Source: Bacteroidota bacterium
Lineage (GTDB): Bacteria > Bacteroidota > Bacteroidia > Bacteroidales > Prolixibacteraceae
Assembly (NCBI GenBank): GCA_023488865.1
Contig: JAMDDG010000275.1
Span: 1 to 11,804 of the forward strand
Direction: 5' to 3'
DNA length: 11,804 bases
Shown: positions 1 through 7,413 of the stretch, piece by piece
Layout of the letters: every line of letters starts with the position of its first letter
How positions within the stretch are numbered: the first letter of the stretch is position 1
Program-made: the position numbers and the translations under genes
The notes under the pieces: model-generated
The model's database searches: none
Seen by the model: the letters and a program-made list of their open reading frames with translations, nothing else
What the model was told of the DNA's origin: nothing

Positions 1-240
1 GAAGAAAACAAGCTCATTCATAGTATTAATGATGGTAGTGGGTCAATAAAATATGCTTTATGCCGTGAAACCTGTCAATGCAATCCAGAAGACCTCCACG
101 TTCATTTTTTTTGCAAAAAATGCAAACAGACGTATTGTCTGAACGATATCCCCGTTCCGGCGATAAATCTTCCCGTTCATTTTTCTCTCGAAAATATAAG
201 CATGGTAGTGAAAGGTATTTGTTCGAATTGCTATAAATAA
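1..240 (+). CDS. Fur-family metalloregulator, C-terminal part (5' end outside window)
   Basis: An open frame runs from the first base to a TAA at 238-240, giving 79 residues with no start inside the window. It matches the dimerisation and metal-binding half of Fur/Zur/PerR proteins. A His motif (H33, H35 in window numbering) is followed at once by CKKC (C38, C41), and a second pair, C74-x2-C77, lies close to the C-terminus. In this family the two CxxC pairs normally hold the structural zinc. A further Cys cluster (C21, C25, C27) precedes the His motif, so the sensing site may be thiol-rich. The DNA-binding winged helix is off the left edge. The gene is followed after 3 bases by a palindrome that could be its operator and then by the efflux operon, which suggests control of metal export. 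Which metal it senses (Zn, Fe, Mn or peroxide) cannot be read from this part. Confidence 0.85.
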   Translation, partial: EENKLIHSINDGSGSIKYALCRETCQCNPEDLHVHFFCKKCKQTYCLNDIPVPAINLPVHFSLENISMVVKGICSNCYK

Positions 241-243
241 TAT

Positions 244-258
244 TGCAACTAGGTTGCA
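244..258. promoter_or_regulatory. Perfect 15-bp palindrome, candidate Fur-family operator
   Basis: TGCAAC, spacer TAG, then GTTGCA: two exact 6-bp inverted arms. The overall length fits the 7-1-7 boxes used by Fur-family proteins. It begins just downstream of the Fur-family stop codon. Its centre is about 24 bases upstream of a good -7 element, so it covers where the -33 contact would be, a repressor-type position. That this particular regulator binds it is inference. Confidence 0.6.
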
Positions 259-270
259 TAAACTTTTTAT

Positions 271-278
271 TACATTTG
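271..278 (+). promoter_or_regulatory. Candidate Bacteroidota -7 promoter element for the efflux operon
   Basis: TACATTTG matches the TAnnTTTG consensus of the Bacteroidota primary sigma factor exactly. Transcription would start near 282, giving a leader of about 28 bases before the ATG at 310. No separate well-spaced TTTG -33 element is seen. The TTG triplets at 243-245 and 254-256 are both part of the palindrome and lie 25 and 14 bases away, outside the usual 17-23. Confidence 0.55.
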
Positions 279-309
279 TCGTTGTTAATTTAGTTTTAAT
301 TGGATTTTT

Positions 310-705
310 ATGAGTCGTGGTTGGAAAAATATGAGAATGGTCGCAATATTATTGGCTGGGCTGGTAATATTACTTCATTCTGTAATTACTCATCATCACC
401 ATTCTGATTTATCCACCGATCATTTTGGTAATGTCAATAACGCAACCCGAGTTCCAGGTGAATCTTCGGATGAAGCCAACAAGCATTGCCACGCTTTTAA
501 TAATATCATTACTGAGAAGGTTACTTCAAAGACCGTTAATGTCAAGATTGAGCCAAATTTTAATTTGATTTTAATTTCGGTTTTTGACACATTCCTGTAT
601 GCAGATAATGTGGAATCAACCACTTACATTATTTGGAATGTTGATATTATTAAACAATATTTCTCAACTGTACTATCCTTTAGGGGGCCTCCTACTTTAT
701 TGTAA
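310..705 (+). CDS. Small His-rich exported or membrane-anchored protein, first gene of efflux operon
   Basis: This gene encodes 131 residues. A positively charged N-terminus leads into a hydrophobic segment at residues 10-26, read as a signal peptide or membrane anchor. A run of four histidines follows directly (H28-H31), with H38 and an H-C-H triplet (H59, C60, H61) further on. These would lie on the periplasmic side and are plausible metal ligands. The end, F-R-G-P-P, recalls the short His-rich proteins with an R-x-P-P tail that sit beside metal transport genes in proteobacteria (DUF2946-like). I make that comparison from memory and claim no homology. ATG codons at 331 and 337 are alternative starts that keep the whole hydrophobic segment. 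It begins about 28 bases after the predicted transcription start. A role in periplasmic metal binding or sensing is inference. Confidence 0.7.
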   Translation: MSRGWKNMRMVAILLAGLVILLHSVITHHHHSDLSTDHFGNVNNATRVPGESSDEANKHCHAFNNIITEKVTSKTVNVKIEPNFNLILISVFDTFLYADNVESTTYIIWNVDIIKQYFSTVLSFRGPPTLL

Positions 706-728
706 TTTCTTCTTACTATTTTATTTTC

Positions 729-751
729 CCTGATAGAAATGTCAGGATTTT
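729..751 (+). other. Weak stem-loop followed by a short T run in the gap between the first two operon genes
   Basis: CCTGA (729-733) pairs with TCAGG (742-746), optionally extended by one T-G pair, and ATTTT follows. The stem is only 5-6 bp, so this is at best a partial attenuator that lowers read-through into the genes downstream. It may be chance. Confidence 0.25.
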
Positions 752-775
752 GTTAATGCTTTATATTCTAATGAA

Positions 776-1243
776 ATGAATAAAAGGAAATTAACAAAGA
801 AGAAATTGCAGGAGAGACAAATTGCTGAAGATAAGAAATTCAACAAAATTTTGCTTATAAGTTTCAGCTCACTTATCCTGGTTACAGTTTCAATCTTTGT
901 ATTTTATACCAACTGGTGCAATACAAAATACACTTACAGGCAATATGCCTTATATGGTAAGGAGATACCACCCGAATTAGTTTGCATGAATGGTAATAAT
1001 TTGAAAATTCATGAAAGCTTAGAAAAAAATTATCAAGGTAAGATTTACTACTTCTGTAGCAATGACTGCTTTAACCATTTTGCGAACCACTTTCGTCAAA
1101 ATGCATTTGTTCTTGACTCATTTTCAGGTGATACAATTTGCAAGGCCGATGCATTGATTGGATTAAAAAATCAGGGTAACCCTGCGGTCGTTTATTTTAA
1201 AAACAGAAAGACATTCAATCAATATTATGAAGCAAGGAGATGA
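776..1243 (+). CDS. Single-pass membrane protein with TRASH-like Cys motif
   Basis: The product has 155 residues: a very basic N-terminus (residues 2-24), one transmembrane helix (about 25-44) and a C-terminal domain that should face the periplasm. That domain has C70-x23-C94-x3-C98, close to the TRASH metal-binding pattern (C-x19-22-C-x3-C), with aromatic residues just before the second Cys as in YHS/TRASH folds. Extra cysteines are C48, just after the helix, and C122. TRASH domains are known from metal sensors, chaperones and transporters. The conserved-looking tail (ALIGLKNQGNPAVVYF at residues 126-141) may be part of the same fold. The gene lies between the His-rich gene and the pump. Delivering metal to the pump or sensing periplasmic metal is the most economical role, but this is inference. 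The spacer before it (70 bases) is the longest before the pump gene. Confidence 0.75.
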   Translation: MNKRKLTKKKLQERQIAEDKKFNKILLISFSSLILVTVSIFVFYTNWCNTKYTYRQYALYGKEIPPELVCMNGNNLKIHESLEKNYQGKIYYFCSNDCFNHFANHFRQNAFVLDSFSGDTICKADALIGLKNQGNPAVVYFKNRKTFNQYYEARR

Positions 1244-1261
1244 TTTAGAAAATTAAAGATC

Positions 1262-1408
1262 ATGCACAAAGAAGAAGAAACCCAACTTAAAGAAATATTA
1301 AACTGGATTTTCATTATTCTGACATGTTTTAAATTGGTTTATAGGTTGTTGCAAAAAATCATCGCTTCTTCAATGAGCAATAAAAATAAATTAATTAAAT
1401 TATTATGA
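1262..1408 (+). CDS. 48-residue membrane micro-protein, translationally coupled to the RND gene
   Basis: An ATG at 1262 opens a 48-codon frame ending with TGA at 1406-1408. That stop overlaps the ATG of the pump gene at 1405-1407 (ATGA), the classic arrangement for coupled translation. The product starts with an acidic stretch (E4-E6), continues with one hydrophobic segment (about residues 12-27, containing W15 and C22) and ends in a basic tail with many Lys, so a single inner-membrane helix is likely. It fills nearly all of the 161-base gap between its neighbours, with 18 bases after the previous stop. I recognise no family. By analogy with small subunits of other RND pumps (AcrZ with AcrB) it could be an accessory subunit, but only position and topology support this. 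An alternative is a leader peptide needed only to load ribosomes onto the pump message. Confidence 0.6.
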   Translation: MHKEEETQLKEILNWIFIILTCFKLVYRLLQKIIASSMSNKNKLIKLL

Positions 1409-4400
1409 TAGATAAAATAATAGCATATTCTATAAAGAATAAATTCATAGTGAGCCTTATCCTTTTGGCACTGATAGGGGTTGGCATTTATTCTTTAAAG
1501 ACAATAAATCTTGATTCAACACCTGACATAACAAACAATCAGGTGCAGGTAATTACAGTTTCTCAGAATCTCTCAACAGAAGATATAGAACAATTTGTTA
1601 CCTATCCTGTGGAATTGGCTATGGCCAATTTACCAGGTGTTACTGAGATCAGGTCCGTATCTCGCTTTGGGCTTTCTGTCGTTACCATTGTGTTTAAAGA
1701 TAATATGGGGACTTATTTGCCAAGGCAGGTAGTCCAGGAGAAACTTAATGCAGTAAAAGACCAAATACCGAGTCAATTTGGAGAACCATTTATGGGGCCT
1801 ATTACAACTGGTTTAGGGGAGATTTTTCAGTACACAATAAAACCCAAACCGGGTTTTGACTCTATTTATTCGCCGATGGATTTACGTACCATTCAAGATT
1901 GGATTGTAAAGCGCCAGATGGCATTAATCCCTGGTGTTGTTGAAGTAAACTCGTTTGGCGGAAATATTAAGCAGTATGAGATTGCGCTAAACCCAGATAA
2001 ATTGAATGCTATGAATGTTTCAATGACCGAAGTTTTTGAAGCATTGGAAAACAATAATGTCAATACAGGTGGGGCCTATATTGAGAAGAGCCACATGGCC
2101 AATTTTATTCGGGGAGAAGGTTTGGCCCGAACATTGGATGACATAAAGAATATCGTTATAAAAAACGACAATGGCATACCCATTTTGATTAATGACGTAG
2201 CTGAGAAAGTTCATTTTGGTAGCCAGGTTCGCTATGGAGCTTTCACCCAGGAAGGGCATGAAGCGGTGGGCGGCATGATTTTGATGCTAAAAGGAGAAAA
2301 CTCTAACGAAGTCATACAAAATGTAAAAAACAGGATCGATGAAGTACAAAAGACTTTACCTAAAGGACTGGAAATAGCTCCTTTTCTCGATCGTTCAGCC
2401 TTAATTGAACGTACAACCAGTACTGTCAGTCGTAACCTGATGGAGGGAGCATTGATCGTAATATTTGTTTTGGTTATCTTATTAGGCAGTTTACGAGGTG
2501 GCTTGGTTACTGCATCTGTTATTCCTCTGTCCCTATTGTTTGCATTTATTTTAATGAAGGTTTTTGACGTATGGGCAAACTTAATGAGCCTTGGTGCGAT
2601 TGACTTTGGGATCATCGTTGATGGGGCGGTTATCATAGTTGAGGGAACTGTACATGAAATTGAGAAAAGGATAAAAGCCGGAAAAAACAAATTTGATAAA
2701 ATCCAAATGAATGAGCTTACTTATCATGCTTCTAGCACAATGATGAATTCTGCATTCTTTGGTCAATTAATTATTCTAATTGTTTTTGCTCCGATACTTT
2801 TCCTTACAGGCGTTGAAGGTAAAATGTTCCGCCCAATGGCATTCACATTTGGTTTTGCTGTTATCGGCGCGATACTACTTTGCCTCACCTATGTTCCAAT
2901 GATTTCCTCCATTGTAATGAAACCAACAATAAATAAAAACAGTTGGCTTGCTCGTTTAGAGAATTTACTTGAAAGAATCAGTAACAGATTCTTAAATGCA
3001 ATTTATGCCGCATACAAACCAATTCTTACTCTTGCACTCAAACGTAAGAAATCTGTCCTAATTGTCGCTTTGTTGCTATTGGGAAGTGCTGTTTTTGTTT
3101 TTACCCGCATGGGTGGCGAATTTGTCCCAAGCCTTAATGAAGGAGATATTGCTATGCAAGCTTTCCTTAGACCCGGAAGCTCGTTGTCTGAAACAATAAA
3201 GCGGGAAAAGGAAGTTGAAAATATAATAATGGCAAACTTTCCGGAAGTAAAAACTGTTTGTGCCCGAATAGGCGTTGCCGATATACCCACTGATCCGATG
3301 GGATTTGATTATACCGATAGTTTTATCATCCTTGAAAAGGATATGAATAAATGGGTATCTGCCAAATCAAAGGAAGAGTTGATAGAAAAGATTAAATCAA
3401 AACTGTCACAACTCCCTGGCCTTAATTTCACCTTTAGTCAACCTGTTGAGTTGCGTTTTAATGAGCTTCTAACCGGAGTCCGGGAGGATGTTGCAGTGAA
3501 ATTATTTGGAGAAGATTTGGATGTACTCTCGCAGAAAGGAGAAAAAATGCTTGAAATAATAAGCAAGATACCTGGAGCAGAGGATGTAACCCTTGAAAGG
3601 ACAGCTGGGTTGCCACAAATGACCGTGCAATATGACCGAAAAAAGATAGCGCAATACGGACTGGATATCAGTAAACTTAACAGGTATGTTAGTGCAGCTT
3701 TTGCAGGCAGTAGTGCAGGGGTAATCTTTGAAGGAGAAAAGCGTTTTGACATGGTAATCCGGCTTGATGAACAACACCGTAAAAGCATTGAAGATTTACG
3801 CAACTTATATGTTGACCTTCCGAATGGTAAACAAGTGCCTATAAAAGAGTTAGCAGAGATAAATTTTCAACCAGGTGCAATGCAAATTTCAAGAGAGGGT
3901 ACTTTTAGGAGAATTTATGTAGGAGTAAATGTAAGAGGAAGAGATGTTGAATCAGTAGTAAACGACATTCAACAAAAGCTTGATAAACAACTCAATTTAC
4001 CAGCGGGTTATTACGTCACTTACGGAGGTGAGTTTGAAAATCTTCAACGGGCGAAAGACCGCTTATCAATTGTTTTACCGATAGCTTTGGCTCTCATTTT
4101 TATTCTATTATATTTTGCCTTAAAATCATTCCCTCAGACGGTTATGATATATATGGCAGTGCCACTGGCTGCAATTGGAGGTGTTTATTTCCTATGGCTT
4201 CGGGGAATGCCATTTAGTATATCTGCCGGGGTCGGGTTTATCGTACTTTTTGGAGTTGCAGTTTTAAATGGGCTAGTCCTTATCAGCCGTTTTAATTCGC
4301 TTAAAACGGAAGGTGTCAATGATTTAATGGAACGAATTTCAGTTGGAACCCAGGAGCGATTGAGGCCGATCCTTCTTACTGCGACAGCAGCCATGTTAGG

Positions 4401-5805
4401 TTTTTTACCAATGGCAATTTCTGGTTCAGCTGGAGCGGAAGTACAACGCCCACTTGCTACAGTAGTAATAGGTGGTTTATTTAGCGCAACTTTCCTCACA
4501 TTGGTTGTTATTCCAGTTTTGTATGCATTGGTTGAATCATTAGCTGAAAGAAGAAGAATAAGTCGGACGACCATAACAATCACACCACTCATTATTTTCC
4601 TTTTTCTTAGTATTGGACTATCTATAGTTTCCACGACGACACAGGCTCAGGGAAAGGACTCCTTAACTCAGATATCACTTGATAAAGCAATCAACAGGGC
4701 AAAGAATAATTTTCCGTTGATAAAAGCTGCGCAACTTGATGTTAAGAATCAACAGGTTTTAAAAAAGACAGTTTGGGATTTTGGCAATACCGAATTTTCA
4801 ACAGGTGCCGAGGAACTTGGTAAATCGAATAACGGTATATATACAACCGTTGGTATCAGACAGGACTTTGATATTTTAAGCATCGGTGCAAAATCACGAG
4901 TTCAAAACAAACTATTGGCAATTTCTCAAACAAATCTTAACCTTACAAAATTGGAAGTTTCTCGTGAAGTAAGTGTGGCTTGGGGAAATACTTATAGTGC
5001 AAAAAAAACATATCAGTTATACTTACAACTAGATTCAATTTTTAAAGATTTTGAAAGAGCCGCGAGATTACGTTATGAAACCCAAGCAACATCAAAACTT
5101 GAGTATCTTTCTGCATCAAATCAGGCGAAGCAGATCAGCATTCAAAAAGAGAAATCAAAGAGAGACTATTTAATTTCTCTCCAAAGATTAAATCTATGGT
5201 TTGTCAGTGATACAATCTTTACCGTTGATGATACCTCTGTAAAGGGGTTAGGCGTTTTGCAGTATTTACGTTTAGACTCAGCTTACCAACATCCGGAGCT
5301 ACAACTGTACGAACAACGAGTGCAGTTGGCTGATGCCCGCCTTAAACTGATGAAATCTGGGTATCTGCCCAAATTCACCGCCGAATATGGTAGCCAAAAA
5401 ATTGGTTCTCAATCAGGTTATTATAAATATCAGGTTGGTATAAGTATTCCACTTTTTTTCAATTCGCAATTAGGTAAAACCCAGTCGGCTAAGCTTGAAA
5501 GTAGTATTGCAAGGGAAAATTATTCTCAAAAGACAATTGAAGTTATGGCTGGGTATAAAATTCTTTACGATGAGTATAAAAAATGGTTAACTACTTGGGA
5601 ATATTACCGTGATGTTGCATTACCTGTTGCAAAAGAACAGAAAAACGGAGCGATTGCATCTTATCGAGAAGGGGCGATTGATTATATCAGTTTTCTGCAA
5701 AATGTGAAGGATGCAATGGAAATTGAGTTTAATTATTGGAACGCTTATGGAAACTATCTTGATTCCAGATTTAAAGTTGAATATTTTATTAACTCCTCAA
5801 AATAA
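1405..5805 (+). CDS. czcA: CzcA/CusA-type heavy-metal RND pump fused to TolC-like outer-membrane factor
   Basis: The protein has 1466 residues; ordinary CzcA/CusA proteins have about 1040. Residues 1 to about 1050 form a full RND pump: first helix at 13-32, two large periplasmic loops and twelve predicted helices. The proton-relay motif in helix 4 is D400-F-G-x3-D406-G-A-x3-V-E413, the pattern of divalent-metal (Co/Zn/Cd/Ni) HME-RND pumps rather than of the Cu/Ag type. A new hydrophobic segment (1057-1075) ends in T-Q-A (1079-1081), resembling a signal peptide with a signal peptidase I site. It leads into a TolC/CusC-like outer-membrane efflux domain (about 1084-1466, Q-, K- and coiled-coil-rich). 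The RND part ends in the cytoplasm, so this thirteenth helix is needed to deliver the last domain to the periplasm. The start overlaps the preceding micro-ORF, and the adaptor follows after 4 bases. CusA/OEP fusions are known in Bacteroidota. Confidence 0.95.
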   Translation: MIDKIIAYSIKNKFIVSLILLALIGVGIYSLKTINLDSTPDITNNQVQVITVSQNLSTEDIEQFVTYPVELAMANLPGVTEIRSVSRFGLSVVTIVFKDNMGTYLPRQVVQEKLNAVKDQIPSQFGEPFMGPITTGLGEIFQYTIKPKPGFDSIYSPMDLRTIQDWIVKRQMALIPGVVEVNSFGGNIKQYEIALNPDKLNAMNVSMTEVFEALENNNVNTGGAYIEKSHMANFIRGEGLARTLDDIKNIVIKNDNGIPILINDVAEKVHFGSQVRYGAFTQEGHEAVGGMILMLKGENSNEVIQNVKNRIDEVQKTLPKGLEIAPFLDRSALIERTTSTVSRNLMEGALIVIFVLVILLGSLRGGLVTASVIPLSLLFAFILMKVFDVWANLMSLGAIDFGIIVDGAVIIVEGTVHEIEKRIKAGKNKFDKIQMNELTYHASSTMMNSAFFGQLIILIVFAPILFLTGVEGKMFRPMAFTFGFAVIGAILLCLTYVPMISSIVMKPTINKNSWLARLENLLERISNRFLNAIYAAYKPILTLALKRKKSVLIVALLLLGSAVFVFTRMGGEFVPSLNEGDIAMQAFLRPGSSLSETIKREKEVENIIMANFPEVKTVCARIGVADIPTDPMGFDYTDSFIILEKDMNKWVSAKSKEELIEKIKSKLSQLPGLNFTFSQPVELRFNELLTGVREDVAVKLFGEDLDVLSQKGEKMLEIISKIPGAEDVTLERTAGLPQMTVQYDRKKIAQYGLDISKLNRYVSAAFAGSSAGVIFEGEKRFDMVIRLDEQHRKSIEDLRNLYVDLPNGKQVPIKELAEINFQPGAMQISREGTFRRIYVGVNVRGRDVESVVNDIQQKLDKQLNLPAGYYVTYGGEFENLQRAKDRLSIVLPIALALIFILLYFALKSFPQTVMIYMAVPLAAIGGVYFLWLRGMPFSISAGVGFIVLFGVAVLNGLVLISRFNSLKTEGVNDLMERISVGTQERLRPILLTATAAMLGFLPMAISGSAGAEVQRPLATVVIGGLFSATFLTLVVIPVLYALVESLAERRRISRTTITITPLIIFLFLSIGLSIVSTTTQAQGKDSLTQISLDKAINRAKNNFPLIKAAQLDVKNQQVLKKTVWDFGNTEFSTGAEELGKSNNGIYTTVGIRQDFDILSIGAKSRVQNKLLAISQTNLNLTKLEVSREVSVAWGNTYSAKKTYQLYLQLDSIFKDFERAARLRYETQATSKLEYLSASNQAKQISIQKEKSKRDYLISLQRLNLWFVSDTIFTVDDTSVKGLGVLQYLRLDSAYQHPELQLYEQRVQLADARLKLMKSGYLPKFTAEYGSQKIGSQSGYYKYQVGISIPLFFNSQLGKTQSAKLESSIARENYSQKTIEVMAGYKILYDEYKKWLTTWEYYRDVALPVAKEQKNGAIASYREGAIDYISFLQNVKDAMEIEFNYWNAYGNYLDSRFKVEYFINSSK

Positions 5806-5809
5806 GCAG

Positions 5810-7015
5810 ATGAATTTAAAAATAATAAGTAAAACCGTAAAAATTATGAAAATAGCTATTATAGCAGGATTCCTTGCATTTGTCTTTGCATCCTGCACCC
5901 AAAAACCGACAGCAACTGCAGACAAAGAAGTCTCTGCTAATCCTATTCCTGAAGGTGCCCCGACTAGCGCATTATTGACTAGACAACAGTTTTCGGCCTT
6001 GGAAATTAAGACAGATACACTGTCAAAGCAGAATTTCTCAAGTGTTGTTGTGGCCAATGGTCAACTTGAGGTATTGCCTCAGAATGAAGCCTCCGTTACA
6101 GCTATAATAGGTGCAAACGTTATTTCAATTGAGGTCTTTGAAGGGAAGGAGGTTAGGCAAGGACAAATATTGGCCTATTTGAGCCATCCGGATTTGTTGA
6201 ACTTACAGACACGTTATTTGAATTCATGGAACCAACTGAAATATGCTGAAAAGGATTTCCAGAGACAAAAAGCCCTATATGAAGGACAAGTTGGAGCAGG
6301 TAAAGACTTGCAAAAAATTCAGTCAGACTTTTATTCTCTCGCGGGTGAGGTAAAAAATCTTGAAGCCCAATTGAAATTGCTTAAACTCGATCCTATAAAA
6401 ATTAACCAAGGCACTATTTACGAAAAAGTGCCGGTGGTTAGCCCGATTAACGGATTTATTGAAAAAGTCGATGTAAAAATCGGGCAATATGTTGATCCCC
6501 AGAAACAAATGTTTGAGGTGCTAAATAACGAACATATCCATGCAGATTTAATGGTTTATGAGAAAGATGTTAACAAGGTTAAAGTGGGCCAGAAAGTTGC
6601 ATTCACAATTGAGTCCCTCTCTGGTGAGATCTTGTCGGCTACCATTTTTGCAGTGGGTAAATCTTTTGAACAAAACCCAAAAGCGGTTCATGTCCATGCC
6701 GAAATTGAGAATAAAAAAGGCTTATTGATTTCCGGAATGTATATTACTGGTAGAATTTCCACAGGCAATGATTATGTATATGCATTACCTGAAGGCGCCC
6801 TTGTAAATGAAGAAGGAAAATCATTTGTTTTTATTTCAGAACAAGTTGGAGACAACTGGAAATTTAGTCCGTTAGAAGTTATTCCCGGACAACAGGAAGA
6901 TGGTTATGTCGAAATAAAACTGCTTTCACCATTGAAAAAAGGTTCGTTGATAGCTATGAATAATGCCTATTATCTCCTTTCAGAAATGAAAAAAGGAGAA
7001 ACCGGTGAAGAGTAA
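5810..7015 (+). CDS. czcB: RND membrane-fusion adaptor, CzcB/CusB type lipoprotein
   Basis: The product has 401 residues from the ATG at 5810, 4 bases after the pump stop. An in-frame ATG at 5846 would give 389 and a shorter, also good, signal. The signal ends in V-F-A-S-C (C29 from the first start), a lipobox, so the protein is probably lipid-anchored to the inner membrane. An HlyD/CzcB arrangement follows: first half of the lipoyl hairpin domain at about 83-125, an alpha-helical hairpin at 125-205, second lipoyl half at about 207-240 (VVSPINGFIEKV), then beta-barrel and membrane-proximal domains. Such adaptors link the pump to the outer-membrane factor and can hand over metal. The mature N-terminus has no Met triplet as in CusB and no His-rich extension, which agrees with a divalent-metal substrate. 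An open frame extends further upstream inside the pump gene but would duplicate coding sequence and lose the signal peptide. Confidence 0.93.
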   Translation: MNLKIISKTVKIMKIAIIAGFLAFVFASCTQKPTATADKEVSANPIPEGAPTSALLTRQQFSALEIKTDTLSKQNFSSVVVANGQLEVLPQNEASVTAIIGANVISIEVFEGKEVRQGQILAYLSHPDLLNLQTRYLNSWNQLKYAEKDFQRQKALYEGQVGAGKDLQKIQSDFYSLAGEVKNLEAQLKLLKLDPIKINQGTIYEKVPVVSPINGFIEKVDVKIGQYVDPQKQMFEVLNNEHIHADLMVYEKDVNKVKVGQKVAFTIESLSGEILSATIFAVGKSFEQNPKAVHVHAEIENKKGLLISGMYITGRISTGNDYVYALPEGALVNEEGKSFVFISEQVGDNWKFSPLEVIPGQQEDGYVEIKLLSPLKKGSLIAMNNAYYLLSEMKKGETGEE

Positions 7016-7028
7016 CCTAATAAGGTTA
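7013..7028 (+). other. Small stem-loop at the adaptor stop codon
   Basis: TAACCT (7013-7018) pairs perfectly with AGGTTA (7023-7028) around a 4-base AATA loop. The stem includes the TAA stop itself. No T run follows, so it is not a standard terminator. It could mark an mRNA processing or stability site between the adaptor and the PII-like gene. With so short a stem, chance is also possible. Confidence 0.25.
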
Positions 7029-7066
7029 ATATCAAATAATTATTATCATGTCTTAAAAAAAATAAC

Positions 7067-7408
7067 ATGAAAGCAATAAAAGCATTTGTTAAGCCCTTTA
7101 AAGTAAATTCTATTTTGAATCAATTAATAGAGGCCGGTTATCCGAATTTAACAGTCTCATTAGCTGAAGGTACCGGACGTTTTAAAGGAGATGAATCAAC
7201 ACTCTCAACCCATTTTTCAATAACAAACAGTAAAGTCGCTAAAATTGAAATTGTATGCAATAAGAAAGATGTGGAAAAGATAGTTGAAATAATCTCAGAA
7301 CAAGGTCGTACGGGAAACCCAGGTGATGGTCTAATTTATATTTCTAGTGTAGAAAAAGCATACCGTGTAAAAACGGGTGAAGGAATCATACTGGACGATA
7401 AGGATTAG
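7067..7408 (+). CDS. PII-family signalling protein, efflux-linked type
   Basis: This 113-residue protein, the normal PII length, aligns along its whole length with GlnB: the K9-P10-F11-K12 start, G35-x-G37-R38-x-K40-G41 at the entry to the T-loop, a B-loop G-R-T-G-N-P-G-D-G (80-88), and Y-R-V-K-T-G-E (99-105) at the C-loop. The nucleotide-binding parts are therefore kept. The T-loop (about 42-55) has no tyrosine and is rich in Ser/Thr with one His (H49), so GlnD-type uridylylation at Y51 cannot occur. The gene lies directly behind the metal pump and adaptor, with no amtB or glutamine synthetase nearby. This fits the PII-NG group, reported as linked to heavy-metal efflux genes (from memory). 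A likely job is nucleotide- or metal-dependent control of the pump from the cytoplasm, which is inference. Confidence 0.88.
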   Translation: MKAIKAFVKPFKVNSILNQLIEAGYPNLTVSLAEGTGRFKGDESTLSTHFSITNSKVAKIEIVCNKKDVEKIVEIISEQGRTGNPGDGLIYISSVEKAYRVKTGEGIILDDKD

Positions 7409-7413
7409 AACTC

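Noticed and set aside
26..259. Minus-strand open frame of 77 codons
   Set aside because: It lies opposite the Fur-family coding region, which has clear family motifs, and shows no protein features of its own.
2232..2690. Minus-strand open frames within the pump gene (also 3438-3803 and 4185-4634)
   Set aside because: They are shadows of a strongly supported gene with known motifs. Low-complexity Ser/Thr/Ile composition is typical of such antisense frames.
5001..5008. Run of eight A in the outer-membrane part of the pump fusion, a possible slippage or frameshift site
   Set aside because: The reading frame stays open with normal OEP sequence on both sides, and no alternative frame of interest follows.
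5711..5809. Longer start for the adaptor gene inside the pump gene
   Set aside because: It would add 33 residues translated out of frame over pump coding sequence and bury the lipoprotein signal. The starts at 5810 or 5846 give a proper signal.
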